Assembly (NCBI RefSeq): GCF_030997045.1
Contig: NZ_CP116899.1
Span: forward strand, 3,372,001 to 3,436,000
Direction of reading: 5' to 3'
DNA length: 64,000 bases
Source: Microbulbifer sp. TB1203
GTDB taxonomy: Bacteria; Pseudomonadota; Gammaproteobacteria; Pseudomonadales; Cellvibrionaceae
The notes under the pieces were generated by a model. That model was not told where the DNA came from. It saw only the letters and a program-made list of their open reading frames with translations, and ran no database searches. Below, piece by piece: positions 1 through 8,787 of the stretch (position 1 is the stretch's first letter; each line of letters begins with the position of its first letter). The position numbers were made by a program, and so were the translations under genes.

Positions 1-659
1 CTGAGGGCGCCCCCCCAGGTATCGAAGATCTGCACCGCCTGGGCGCCGGCGCGGATCTGCGCATTCAGGTAATCGGTTACCGAATCCGCCAGCACCGACA
101 ACAACTGGTGCATCAGCTCGGGGCGGCTGTAGAGCATCTCCTTGCAGCGGGCGAAATCCCGGCTGGAGCCGCCCTCCACCATGTAGGTGGCGAGGGTCCA
201 GGGACTGCCGGAAAAGCCGATCAGCGGCACCCGGCCGTTCAGCTCGCGGCGGATGGTGGACACCGCGTTCATCACGTAATCCAGCTGCCGCTCACTGTCC
301 ACCACCTCCAGTGCCTCGATATCCGCGGCGGTGCGTAGCGGCTTGCGGAATTTTGGGCCCTCGCCTTCCTCAAAATAGAGGCCCAGGCCCATCGCATCGG
401 GAATGGTGAGAATGTCCGAAAACAGAATGGCCGCGTCCAGCGGGTAGCGCTCCAGCGGCTGCAGGGTGACCTCGCAGGCCAGCTCGGTGTTGCGGCACAG
501 ATCCAGAAAACTGCCCGCCCTGGCCCGGCTGGCGCGGTACTCCGGCAGATAACGGCCCGCCTGGCGCATCATCCACACGGGGGTGCGGTCTACTGGCTGG
601 CGCTGCAGGGCGCGGAGGAAGCGGTCGTTTTTCAGTTCGGAGGGCTTGGATTCGGGCAT
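1..659 (-). CDS. hemE: Uroporphyrinogen decarboxylase, N-terminal part (runs off the left edge)
   Basis: HemE decarboxylates the four acetate side chains of uroporphyrinogen III to give coproporphyrinogen III, a cytosolic step of heme synthesis. About 219 codons are in the window and the rest lies beyond base 1; full-length family members have about 350 residues. The N-terminus reads MPESKPSELKNDRFLRAL and is followed by the family signature RTPVWMMRQAGRYLPEYR, which holds the conserved arginines that bind substrate carboxylates. Further in, ILFSDILTIPDAMGLGL and GFSGSPWTLATYMVEG are also typical. The ATG at 657-659 gives the expected N-terminus. The next gene inward, gltD, is also on the minus strand but 300 bases away, so hemE probably has its own promoter. 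The identification is secure; only the 3' part is missing. Confidence 0.95.
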   Translation of the reverse strand, partial: MPESKPSELKNDRFLRALQRQPVDRTPVWMMRQAGRYLPEYRASRARAGSFLDLCRNTELACEVTLQPLERYPLDAAILFSDILTIPDAMGLGLYFEEGEGPKFRKPLRTAADIEALEVVDSERQLDYVMNAVSTIRRELNGRVPLIGFSGSPWTLATYMVEGGSSRDFARCKEMLYSRPELMHQLLSVLADSVTDYLNAQIRAGAQAVQIFDTWGGAL

Positions 660-692
660 GGACTGCACAACGGGCTGGCTAAAAAGGCGGCT

Positions 693-721
693 ATTGTACA
701 GAGGACCGAGGGGCTAAGTAA
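693..721 (-). promoter_or_regulatory. Putative hemE promoter
   Basis: Read on the minus strand, TACAAT (693-698) makes a good -10 box, 17 bases after a poor -35 candidate TTACTT (716-721), about 35 bases upstream of the hemE ATG. The -10 is convincing and the -35 is weak, so this is a tentative call. Confidence 0.3.
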
Positions 722-767
722 GAGAGGGGCAAGGATAGTTCGATCAAAGCAATGAGCTTGACGCGAA

Positions 768-879
768 GGCCCCGCTGCCGGGGACTCTTTGCGGGACTGT
801 CTGCGAGAGGGACCTCGCGGACAAGCCTACAGGGATGTATTCACGGCGTGTCCCGCAAAGAGTCCCCGGCAGTGGGGCC
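768..879. repeat. Long-armed palindromic intergenic element, copy 1
   Basis: Two 30-base arms, 768-797 and 850-879, are reverse complements with a single mismatch, enclosing a 52-base centre. The centre contains the core TACAGGGATGTATT at 828-841. A second element at 36074-36178 shares this core at the same distance from its left arm but has different, again self-complementary, arms. The element lies between hemE and gltD. Together with the REP-like unit at 903-941 it accounts for most of the gene-free stretch 660-973. Confidence 0.8.
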
Positions 880-902
880 GCCACGGAGTTCTTATTCAGG
901 CA

Positions 903-941
903 CCCTCTCCCCCGGCCCCTCTCCCGCAAGCGGGAGAGGGG
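903..941 (+). repeat. REP-like hairpin repeat, copy 1
   Basis: A 39-base unit ending in a perfect 12-bp stem (916-927 with 930-941, two-base loop). It lies 33 bases past the gltD stop codon, so it could stop or protect the gltBD transcript, but no T-tract follows the stem on the minus strand. A copy in the opposite orientation at 50882-50920 matches at 36 of 39 positions. Confidence 0.75.
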
Positions 942-973
942 AGAAGCGGAGCTGGAGCTCCGCGGTCCCGGGG

Positions 974-2392
974 CTAGACGTCGAGGTAGTCGAGGATGCC
1001 CTCAGCAGCTTGGCGGCCTTCCCAGATGGCGGTGACCACGAGGTCGGAGCCGCGCACCATATCGCCGCCGGCAAAGACCTTTTCGTTGCTGGTCTGGAAT
1101 TTGAACTGCTGCTTCTCCGGCGCCACCACACCGCCCCAATCGGCGATCTCGACATCGTGCCCCGCCAGCCACTCAGGGGGACTGGGGCGGAAACCGAAGG
1201 CCACCAGAACGATATCCGCGGGGATGATCTCCTCGGAGCCGGGCACCACTTGTGGACGGCGGCGGCCGTTTTCATCCGGTTCGCCCAACTGGGTGGTGAC
1301 CACCTTGACGCCGCTCACAGCGTCGTCGCCGACAATCTCCACCGGCTGGCGATTGAACAGGAACTTCACCCCTTCTTCCTTCGCGTTGGCCACCTCCCGG
1401 CGGGAGCCGGGCATGTTTTCCTCGTCGCGGCGGTAGGCACAGGTGACGCTCCTCGCGCCCAGGCGGATAGAACTGCGGTTGCAGTCCATGGCGGTGTCAC
1501 CGCCGCCCAGCACCACCACGCGCTTACCCTCGACGGAAATAAATTCCTCGGGATTCTTTTCCCAGCCCATATTGCGATTGACGTTGGCCACCAGGAAGGG
1601 CAATGCGTCGTGCACGCCGGGCAGGTCCTCGCCGGGGAAGCCGCCCTTCATATAGTTGTAGGTGCCCATGCCCATAAACACCGCGTCGTAGTCGTTGAGC
1701 AGTTCTTCGAAACTGATGTCCACGCCCACTTCGGTGTTGAGGCAGAACTCGATTCCCATATCGGTAAATATCTGCCGGCGCAGCTGCATCACCGATTTTT
1801 CCAGCTTGAACTCGGGAATGCCGAAGGTGATCAGGCCGCCGATTTCCGGGTATTTATCGAATACCACCGGCTGCACGCCGTTGCGCACCAGTACGTCGGC
1901 GCAGCCGAGGCCGGCGGGGCCGGCACCGATCACCGCCACGCGCTTGTCGGTCTTTTGCACATGACTCAGGTCCGGACGCCAGCCGAGAGCGAAAGCGGTG
2001 TCGGTGATGTACTTCTCCGCACTGCCGATGGTCACCGCGCCGAAGCCGTCGTTCAGGGTGCAGGCGCCCTCGCACAGGCGGTCCTGCGGGCAGACGCGAC
2101 CGCAGACTTCCGGCAGGGTGTTGGTCTGGTGGCACAGCTCGGCCGCCTCCATGACATTGCCGTCGGTCACCAGCTTCAGCCAGTTGGGGATATAGTTGTG
2201 CACTGGGCAACCGGTCTCGCAGTAGGGATTGCCGCAGTCCAGGCAGCGGTGTGCCTGGCTGGCCACCTGGCGCTCACCGAAAGGCTGGTAGACCTCTACG
2301 AATTCGTTGGTGCGGGTAATGATGTCTTTTTTCGGCGGGTCGACCCGGCCCACGTCGATAAACTGGAAATCGTTGCTCAGTCTTTCTTTCAT
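974..2392 (-). CDS. gltD: Glutamate synthase (NADPH) small subunit
   Basis: The beta subunit of NADPH-GOGAT takes electrons from NADPH via FAD and passes them through iron-sulfur clusters to GltB for reductive glutamate formation. The 472 residues match the family. Near residues 50-66 the cysteine cluster CLDCGNPYCETGC, with further cysteines around VCGRVCPQDRLCEGAC, supplies [4Fe-4S] ligands. The FAD-binding Rossmann motif is VAVIGAGPAGLGCADVL (about 150-166) and the NADPH-binding motif is VVVLGGGDTAMDC (about 290). The C-terminal FAGGDMVRGSDLVVTAIWEGR closes the FAD site. The ATG at 2390-2392 begins MKERLSNDFQF. It lies 57 bases downstream of the gltB stop on the same strand, so gltB-gltD is an operon. 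Confidence 0.97.
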   Translation of the reverse strand: MKERLSNDFQFIDVGRVDPPKKDIITRTNEFVEVYQPFGERQVASQAHRCLDCGNPYCETGCPVHNYIPNWLKLVTDGNVMEAAELCHQTNTLPEVCGRVCPQDRLCEGACTLNDGFGAVTIGSAEKYITDTAFALGWRPDLSHVQKTDKRVAVIGAGPAGLGCADVLVRNGVQPVVFDKYPEIGGLITFGIPEFKLEKSVMQLRRQIFTDMGIEFCLNTEVGVDISFEELLNDYDAVFMGMGTYNYMKGGFPGEDLPGVHDALPFLVANVNRNMGWEKNPEEFISVEGKRVVVLGGGDTAMDCNRSSIRLGARSVTCAYRRDEENMPGSRREVANAKEEGVKFLFNRQPVEIVGDDAVSGVKVVTTQLGEPDENGRRRPQVVPGSEEIIPADIVLVAFGFRPSPPEWLAGHDVEIADWGGVVAPEKQQFKFQTSNEKVFAGGDMVRGSDLVVTAIWEGRQAAEGILDYLDV

Positions 2393-2449
2393 AACTCATT
2401 CACCCCTGCTCTTAATCTTCATCGCTACCGCTCGAACGTGCCGCTACCG

Positions 2450-5400
2450 CTATTCGCCGCGCTTGCGCACGTCCGCGAGCAGGCCGGCCAGGCTGGCGGC
2501 CTTGGGTTTCACCAGCCAGAACTTGCTCAGGTAGTCGTCGAAGTTGTCCAGCAACTCCGCGCCCCATTCGCTGCCGGTTTCCGCGGCGAACTCCTCGATA
2601 ACCTGGCGCAGGTGGCTCTGGTAGGACTCCAGGGTTTCGCTGCTGATACGGCGCAGTTCGATCAACTCGTGGTTGCACTTGTCGAAGAAGTTGCGCTTCA
2701 GGTCCAGCACATAGGCAAAGCCGCCGGTCATTCCGGCGCCGAAGTTGACCCCGGTGCTGCCCAGCACAGCGATCATGCCGCCGGTCATATATTCGCAGCA
2801 GTGGTCGCCGGCGCCCTCCACCACCGCAAAGGCGCCGGAGTTGCGCACGCCGAAGCGCTCACCGGCACGGCCGGCGGCAAACAGTTTGCCGCCGGTGGCG
2901 CCATAAAGGCAGGTGTTGCCCACAATGCTGGTGTCCTGAGAGGCGAAGGCACTGTTTTGCGGGGGGCGGATCACCAGCTTGCCGCCGGCCATACCCTTGC
3001 CCACATAGTCGTTGGCATCACCCTCCAGGTACATTTCCAGGCCGCCGGCGTTCCACACCCCGAAGGACTGACCGGCGACGCCGGTGAGGCGCAGTTTTAC
3101 GGGTGCGTCTGCCATGCCCTGGTTGCCGTGGCGCTTGGCGATCTCGCCGGACAGGCGCGCGCCGATGGATCTGTCGCAGTTGGTGACCCGGTAGGCGTAT
3201 TCGCCGCCGGACAGGTTCTCGATCGCCGGCAGCAGATCCGCCACCATACGCTCGGCCAACTCGCCCTTGTCCCAGGGTTCGTTCTTAGGCCGCTGGCAGG
3301 TCTGGGGCTTGCTGTCGAGCAATGCATCGGTGTGCAGCAGCGGGGCCAGGTCCAGCTTCTTCTGCTTCTCCGTCTCCCCATCCAAAGCGCGCAGCAGGTC
3401 GACGCGGCCCACCAGTTCCTCGATGGTGCGCACGCCCAGACTCGCCATCCACTCGCGGGTCTCCTCCGCCACGAAGCGGAAGAAGTTCATCGCCATCTCC
3501 GCAGTGCCGATGTAGTGCTCGTCGCGCAGGTCCTGGTTCTGGGTGGCGACGCCGGTGGCGCAGTTGTTCAGGTGGCAGATGCGCAGGTATTTACAGCCCA
3601 GCGCCACCATGGGCGCGGTGCCGAAGCCGAAGCTCTCAGCGCCGAGGATCGCCGCCTTGACCACGTCCAGGCCGGATTTGAGGCCGCCGTCGGTCTGCAC
3701 CCGCACCTTGTCGCGCAGGTCGTTGGCGCGCAGGGTCTGGTGGGTCTCCGCCAAGCCCAGCTCCCATGGGGAGCCGGCGTAGCGGATGGAAGTAATGGGG
3801 CTGGCGGCGGTACCACCGTCGTAGCCGGAGATGGTGATCAGGTCGGCGTAGGCCTTGGCCACGCCGGCGGCGATGGTGCCCACTCCCGGGCGGGACACCA
3901 GCTTCACCGATACCAGGGCATCCGGATTGACCTGTTTCAAATCGAAGATCAGCTGCGCTAAGTCCTCGATGGAATAGATATCGTGGTGCGGCGGCGGCGA
4001 GATCAGGGTGACACCGGGCACCGAGTAACGCAGCCGCGCAATCAGTTCGTTCACCTTGCCGCCGGGCAGCTGGCCGCCCTCGCCGGGCTTGGCACCCTGG
4101 GCAACCTTGATCTGCAACACCTCGGCGTTGACCAGGTAGTGCGGGGTGACGCCGAAGCGACCGGAGGCCACCTGCTTGATCTTGGACACCTTGTCGGTGC
4201 CGAAGCGCGCGGGGTCCTCGCCGCCCTCGCCGCTGTTGGAGCGGCCGCCCAGGCGGTTCATGGCCTGGGCCAGGGATTCGTGGGCCTCCGGGGACAGCGC
4301 CCCCAGGGACATGGCCGCGGAGTCAAAGCGGCGCAGAATATTTTCCGCCGGTTCCACTTCCTCCAGCGGAATCGGCTGGATACCGTCTTTGAAATCCAGC
4401 AGGTCGCGCAGGGTGGCCACCGGGCGCCGGTTCACCAGCGCGGCGTAGTCGCGCCATACCGCGTAGTCGCCGGTGCGCGCGGCGCGGCGCAGGGTGTTCA
4501 CCACATCCGGGTTGAAGGTGTGGTATTCCTGGCCCCAGACGAACTTGTGCAGGCCGCCGGGTGACACCGGCTTGCGCGGCTTCCAGGCCAGGGATGCGCG
4601 CGCCGCCATATCGCTCTGCAGTTCGGCAAAGCCGGCGCCCTGAATACGGCTGGGCGCGCCGGGGAAACACCGGTCGACAACGTTGCGATCCAGGCCCACC
4701 AGCTCAAACAGCAGCGCGCCGCGGTAGGAGGCCACGGTGGAGATGCCCATCTTGGAGAGGATCTTGAGCAGCCCTTTAATAATGCCTTTGCGGTAGTTTT
4801 TCTGCGCTTCTGCCGCATCCAGCAACAGTTCACCGGTGTCGATCAGGTGGTTGATGATGCTGTAGGAGAAATACGGGTGCACCGCGGTGGCGCCCACACC
4901 GATCAGGCAGGCCAACTGGTGGGCGTCACGGGCGCTGGCGGTGTCCACGACGATGTTTGAGTCGCAGCGCAGGCCGGCGTGCACCAGGTGGTGATGCACC
5001 GCGCCGGTGGCCAGCAGGGCGTCGATGGGCAGTTTGTCGGCGGCGATTTCGCGATCGGACAGCACGATGATGACCGATCCGCCGCGCACCGCGGCCTCCA
5101 CATCGGCGCAGAGTTTTTTGATCGCCGCCTCGAGATCCAGCTGCGCCGGGTCGTAGTTGAGGTCGAATATCTTCGACTCGAAGCCGGGCCTGTCCAGCTC
5201 CAGCAGCGCGGTGTACTTCATATGGGAGAGCACCGGCGAGGCCAGGATCACGCGATCCGCGTGCTCGGGGGTCTCCTCGAAAACGGTTTTCTCCCGCCCC
5301 AGGCAGGTCTCAAGAGACATCACCACCGTCTCCCGCAGCGGGTCGATGGGCGGGTTGGTCACCTGCGCGAACTGCTGGCGGAAGTAGTCGTACAGACAGC

Positions 5401-6901
5401 GGTTGTGGCGCGAAAGCACCGCCATGGGGGTATCGTCGCCCATGGAGCCCACCGCTTCCTGGCCGGCCTCGGCCATCGGCCGCACCACATTGTTGCGCTC
5501 CTCCAGGGAGGAGCTGAACAGCTTCTGGTAGACCTTGAACTGCTCGAAGGAAAAATTGTTATCCACCGGCGCGGTGACCAGGGTGGAGCGGATGCGCCGC
5601 GCCTTTTCCTTCAGCCACTGCTTATAGGGCTGTGAACGCTTGAGCATGTCGTCGATATCACGGGTGTGCATCAGCACACCTTCGCGAGTGTCCACCGACA
5701 GCATCTGCCCCGGGCCCAGGCGGCCTTTGGCCACCACATCTTCGGGCTTGTAGCCGTACACGCCCACTTCCGAGGCCACGGTGATGAGATCATCTTTGGT
5801 GATCACCCAGCGGGATGGGCGCAGGCCGTTGCGGTCCAGGGTGCACACCGCGTAGCGGCCATCGGTCATCACCAGGCCAGCGGGCCCGTCCCAGGGCTCC
5901 ATATGCATGGAAATGTATTCGTAGAAGGCGCGCAGGTCCGGATCCATGTCCTCTACGTTCTGCCAGGCGGGCGGTACCAGCATACGCACGGCGCGATGCA
6001 GTTCCATGCCTCCGGCAGTCAGCATCTCCAGCATATTGTCCAGGCTGGAGGAATCGGATCCCTCGCGGTTGACCAGCGGTGCCAGTTCGGCCAGTTCCGG
6101 AATCAGCGGGCTGGCGAACTTGGGCGTGCGCGCCACCGACCAGTTGCGGTTGCCGGTGATGGTGTTGATCTCGCCGTTGTGCGCCAGCAGCCGGAAGGGC
6201 TGCGCCAGCGGCCAGAGCGGCATGGTGTTGGTGGAAAAGCGCTGGTGAAACACACAGATGGCGGTCTCCATTCTCGGATCCGCCAGGTCGGGGAAAAATT
6301 TCGGCAGGTCCGCCGGGATCATCAGCCCCTTGTAGGAGAGCACTCCTGTGGACAGGCTGGCGATATACACGCCCTCCCCCAACTGCTGCTCCGCCCTGCG
6401 CCGGGCGACGAACAGCCGCGCGTTGAATTTCGCCTCTCCCAGGGGTTCCTCGGCGTCGTTGACCAGCAGCTGTTCAAAGTGCGGCAGGGTTTGCCGGGCG
6501 ATGGGACCGAGGCACTCGGGCTCGGTGGGCACCGGGCGCCAGCCGGCAATCCGCAGTCCTTGGGCCTCTAACTCGCGGCAGAGGGTATCGCGGGCTTTTC
6601 GCGCGTCCGCCTCGTCCAGCGGCAGCATAATCGAACCCACGGCGTATTGATCGGTCAGTTCGGCGCCACAGTGCGCTTTTGCTTCCGCGCGCAGAAAAGC
6701 GTCGGGTTTTTGCAGCAGCAGGCCGCAGCCGTCACCGGTCTTGCCGTCGGCGGCGATGCCCCCGCGGTGAGTCATACAGGTCAGCGACTCGATCGCCGTC
6801 TGCAGCAACTTGTGGCTGGTCTCGCCCTTCAAGTGCGCGATCAAACCGAAGCCACAGTTGTCTTTGAACTCATCCAACCGATATAGGCCGCTGCTACCCA
6901 T
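2450..6901 (-). CDS. gltB: Glutamate synthase (NADPH) large subunit
   Basis: The alpha subunit of GOGAT releases ammonia from glutamine and transfers it to 2-oxoglutarate. With the ATG at 6899-6901 the protein has 1483 residues, normal for bacterial GltB. The reading frame is open further upstream, but only through leader DNA. MGSSGLYRLDEFKDN is a 15-residue propeptide in front of CGFG, whose Cys16 becomes the N-terminal nucleophile of the amidotransferase domain. The synthase domain follows (SGYDGGTAASPITSIRYAG, FMN site), and the cysteines in CKYLRICHLNNC ligate the [3Fe-4S] cluster. The C-terminal beta-helix region is glycine-rich (GVNFGAGMTGGFAYVLD). A GAGGAA ribosome-binding site lies just upstream, immediately after an intrinsic terminator (see 6918-6940). 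Confidence 0.97.
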   Translation of the reverse strand: MGSSGLYRLDEFKDNCGFGLIAHLKGETSHKLLQTAIESLTCMTHRGGIAADGKTGDGCGLLLQKPDAFLRAEAKAHCGAELTDQYAVGSIMLPLDEADARKARDTLCRELEAQGLRIAGWRPVPTEPECLGPIARQTLPHFEQLLVNDAEEPLGEAKFNARLFVARRRAEQQLGEGVYIASLSTGVLSYKGLMIPADLPKFFPDLADPRMETAICVFHQRFSTNTMPLWPLAQPFRLLAHNGEINTITGNRNWSVARTPKFASPLIPELAELAPLVNREGSDSSSLDNMLEMLTAGGMELHRAVRMLVPPAWQNVEDMDPDLRAFYEYISMHMEPWDGPAGLVMTDGRYAVCTLDRNGLRPSRWVITKDDLITVASEVGVYGYKPEDVVAKGRLGPGQMLSVDTREGVLMHTRDIDDMLKRSQPYKQWLKEKARRIRSTLVTAPVDNNFSFEQFKVYQKLFSSSLEERNNVVRPMAEAGQEAVGSMGDDTPMAVLSRHNRCLYDYFRQQFAQVTNPPIDPLRETVVMSLETCLGREKTVFEETPEHADRVILASPVLSHMKYTALLELDRPGFESKIFDLNYDPAQLDLEAAIKKLCADVEAAVRGGSVIIVLSDREIAADKLPIDALLATGAVHHHLVHAGLRCDSNIVVDTASARDAHQLACLIGVGATAVHPYFSYSIINHLIDTGELLLDAAEAQKNYRKGIIKGLLKILSKMGISTVASYRGALLFELVGLDRNVVDRCFPGAPSRIQGAGFAELQSDMAARASLAWKPRKPVSPGGLHKFVWGQEYHTFNPDVVNTLRRAARTGDYAVWRDYAALVNRRPVATLRDLLDFKDGIQPIPLEEVEPAENILRRFDSAAMSLGALSPEAHESLAQAMNRLGGRSNSGEGGEDPARFGTDKVSKIKQVASGRFGVTPHYLVNAEVLQIKVAQGAKPGEGGQLPGGKVNELIARLRYSVPGVTLISPPPHHDIYSIEDLAQLIFDLKQVNPDALVSVKLVSRPGVGTIAAGVAKAYADLITISGYDGGTAASPITSIRYAGSPWELGLAETHQTLRANDLRDKVRVQTDGGLKSGLDVVKAAILGAESFGFGTAPMVALGCKYLRICHLNNCATGVATQNQDLRDEHYIGTAEMAMNFFRFVAEETREWMASLGVRTIEELVGRVDLLRALDGETEKQKKLDLAPLLHTDALLDSKPQTCQRPKNEPWDKGELAERMVADLLPAIENLSGGEYAYRVTNCDRSIGARLSGEIAKRHGNQGMADAPVKLRLTGVAGQSFGVWNAGGLEMYLEGDANDYVGKGMAGGKLVIRPPQNSAFASQDTSIVGNTCLYGATGGKLFAAGRAGERFGVRNSGAFAVVEGAGDHCCEYMTGGMIAVLGSTGVNFGAGMTGGFAYVLDLKRNFFDKCNHELIELRRISSETLESYQSHLRQVIEEFAAETGSEWGAELLDNFDDYLSKFWLVKPKAASLAGLLADVRKRGE

Positions 6902-6917
6902 AGACTTCCTCACAGTT

Positions 6918-6940
6918 AAAAAAAGCCCGCAAGCGGGCTT
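6918..6940 (-). terminator. Intrinsic terminator or attenuator directly upstream of gltB
   Basis: On the minus strand an 8-bp stem (6933-6940 pairing with 6923-6930, two-base loop) is followed by seven Ts (6924-6918), a textbook intrinsic terminator. It ends only 16 bases before the gltB ATG at 6901. The pil-aroKB transcript may end here, but there is no room for a promoter between the T-tract and the ribosome-binding site, so gltBD transcription must read through it. Confidence 0.8.
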
Positions 6941-6957
6941 CTTCGACGTTGTTTTTT

Positions 6958-6998
6958 GCCGGGTTTTCCCCGGCGGGCGCGCAATATTACTGGCGCCC
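6958..6998 (-). promoter_or_regulatory. Two further hairpins in the gltB leader
   Basis: Upstream of the terminator hairpin lie two more stems: GCCGGG/CCCGGC (6958-6963 with 6969-6974) and GGGCGC/GCGCCC (6975-6980 with 6993-6998). With the terminator they form a row of three hairpins in the leader of gltBD. This arrangement could control read-through, but an antiterminator pairing has not been worked out. A weak promoter-like TTGGCA with a poor -10 17 bases on lies near 7060-7090. Confidence 0.4.
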
Positions 6999-7121
6999 CC
7001 CTGGAATTGCAATATTTCCCAGATTTATCTTCTGCCCATGGGCACCAAAACCGACTTATCTTCTTTTTGTGATCACTATTGCCAAATAGTCCTCAGATTT
7101 GCCCGTTTCGCGAGGGGTTGG

Positions 7122-8207
7122 TCACTCGGCGCCACAGATTTTCAGCGCCTCCTCCAGCTGTTTCAGCGGCGTGTCATCGCAGATCTGGGCATCCCCCAGA
7201 CTGCGCAACAGCACCAGGCGCAGGCGACCGTCCAGCACCTTCTTGTCCACCGCCATGGCCTCCAGATACTCCCGTACTGTCATCCCTTCGGGCGATGCCT
7301 GAGGCAGCTGCGCAGCGGCCAGCAGGGCGCGGATTCGCGCCACCAGTTCTCCGTCGATGGTGCCGCGGATACGCGACAGCTCGGCGGCCATGACCATACC
7401 CGCAGCCACCGCCTCCCCGTGCAACCAGTTGCCGTAACCCTGTACCGCCTCGATGGCGTGACCGAAGGTATGACCGAAATTCAGTATGGCCCGTCTGGCA
7501 GATTCCCGCTCGTCCTCCGCTACCACCGCCGCCTTGTCCCGGCAGCAGCGGTTCACCGCGTAGGCCAGGGCCTGGGGATCCCGCGCCATCAGCTTCGGCA
7601 TATGTTCCTCCAGCCAACTGAAGAAGGGGGCATCGCAGATCAGGCCGTACTTGATCACTTCGGCGATGCCGGCGGACAGCTCGCGGTCCGGCAGGGTGGC
7701 CAGGGTATCCATGTCCGCGAGTACCACCCTGGGCTGGTAGAAGGCACCGATCATATTCTTGCCCAGGGGGTGGTTGACGCCGGTTTTGCCTCCCACGGAT
7801 GAGTCCACTTGTGCCAGCAGGGTGGTGGGAATCTGTACGAAGTCCACGCCGCGCTGGTAGCAGGCGGCGGCGAAACCGGTCATATCGCCGATCACACCGC
7901 CGCCCAGGGCGATCAGGGTGGTGCTGCGGTTGTGGCGTTTCTCCAGCAGGCGGTCAAAGATGCGTTCCAGGGTGTCCAGGGTTTTAAAAGCCTCGCCGTC
8001 CGGCAACACCAGGGTATCCACCTGCTCGAAGTCCGCCAGGCCCCCGAGCAGCCGCTCGAGGTAGAGAGGGGCCACGGTCTCATTGGTCACTACACAGACT
8101 TGTTTGCCGCGGATATAGGGCAGCAGGTACTGGGGGTCCCCCAGCAGTTGCGAACCGATCACGATGGGATAGCTGCGTTCCCCCAGTTCCACATTCAGGC
8201 AGTGCAT
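7122..8207 (-). CDS. aroB: 3-dehydroquinate synthase
   Basis: AroB converts DAHP to 3-dehydroquinate, the second step of the shikimate pathway, in the cytosol with NAD+ and a divalent metal. The ATG at 8205-8207 (MHCLNVELGERSYPIVIG) follows a GGGAG ribosome-binding site and gives 361 residues, the usual size; an ATG ten codons upstream is less likely. Conserved blocks include LPDGEAFKTLDTLERIFDRLLE, the glycine loop IALGGGVIGDMTGFAAACYQRG that binds NAD, PTTLLAQVDSSVGGKTGVNHP, and the metal-ligand histidines in NFGHTFGHAIE. It lies 52 bases downstream of aroK and ends the pilMNOPQ-aroKB transcription unit. Confidence 0.96.
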   Translation of the reverse strand: MHCLNVELGERSYPIVIGSQLLGDPQYLLPYIRGKQVCVVTNETVAPLYLERLLGGLADFEQVDTLVLPDGEAFKTLDTLERIFDRLLEKRHNRSTTLIALGGGVIGDMTGFAAACYQRGVDFVQIPTTLLAQVDSSVGGKTGVNHPLGKNMIGAFYQPRVVLADMDTLATLPDRELSAGIAEVIKYGLICDAPFFSWLEEHMPKLMARDPQALAYAVNRCCRDKAAVVAEDERESARRAILNFGHTFGHAIEAVQGYGNWLHGEAVAAGMVMAAELSRIRGTIDGELVARIRALLAAAQLPQASPEGMTVREYLEAMAVDKKVLDGRLRLVLLRSLGDAQICDDTPLKQLEEALKICGAE

Positions 8208-8259
8208 GGTTTCTCTCCCTTCAACTGAAGGGCGCACTTTAGCACAAGGAGGATAGAGG

Positions 8260-8787
8260 TTATTTAAAGGACGGATCCTGGGTCAGGCGCTCGGCCACCA
8301 TGGACGCGGCCTGCTTGGGGGTGCAGTCGTCTGTGTCACAGATGATGTCCGCCACCTCGCGGTAGAGGGGATCCCGCTCCCGCACCAGTTCGATAATGCG
8401 CGCACGCGGGTCCGCCACCCGCAGCAGCGGGCGGTTGCTGCTTTTCGAAGTCCGTTCCAGCAATTGCTCCACACTCGCCTGGAGATAAACCACCAGACCG
8501 TACTGGCGCAGTTGCTCACGGTTCTCCGGAAGCAGCACGATCCCGCCGCCGGTGGCCACCACCTGCGGCTGCCCCCGGCAGAGATCCCTCAGCACCTCGC
8601 TCTCGCGCCGGCGGAATCCAGCCTCGCCCTCTACGTCGAAAATCCAGGGAATATCGGCGCCGGTGCGCTCTTCCAGCACCTTGTCGGAATCGGCAAAAGG
8701 AAGCTCCAGCTGCGTCGCCAGCAGCCTGCCGATGGTGGACTTGCCGGCCCCCATGGGGCCGACAAGGAAGATGGAGCGGTTGATCAC
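8260..8787 (-). CDS. aroK: Shikimate kinase
   Basis: AroK phosphorylates shikimate at the 3-hydroxyl using ATP. The protein has 175 residues with the Walker A loop GPMGAGKST at about 10-18, the shikimate-binding DSDKVLEERTGADIPWIFDVEGEAGFRRRE, and VVATGGGIVLLPENR. The start codon is GTG (8785-8787), which overlaps the pilQ TGA as GTGA, so translation is probably coupled to pilQ. The pilQ-aroK-aroB order is conserved in many gammaproteobacteria. Confidence 0.95.
   Translation of the reverse strand: MINRSIFLVGPMGAGKSTIGRLLATQLELPFADSDKVLEERTGADIPWIFDVEGEAGFRRRESEVLRDLCRGQPQVVATGGGIVLLPENREQLRQYGLVVYLQASVEQLLERTSKSSNRPLLRVADPRARIIELVRERDPLYREVADIICDTDDCTPKQAASMVAERLTQDPSFK

Noticed and set aside
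752..3961. A 1069-codon plus-strand open frame opposite gltD and gltB
   Set aside because: It is a by-product of high GC content on the strand opposite two complete, well-conserved genes; the translation has no recognisable domain and is low in complexity.
6902..7012. In-frame N-terminal extension of GltB (37 extra residues)
   Set aside because: It would start with a TTG, run through three hairpins including a terminator, and precede the conserved propeptide-Cys16 start; the ATG at 6901 with a good ribosome-binding site is far better.
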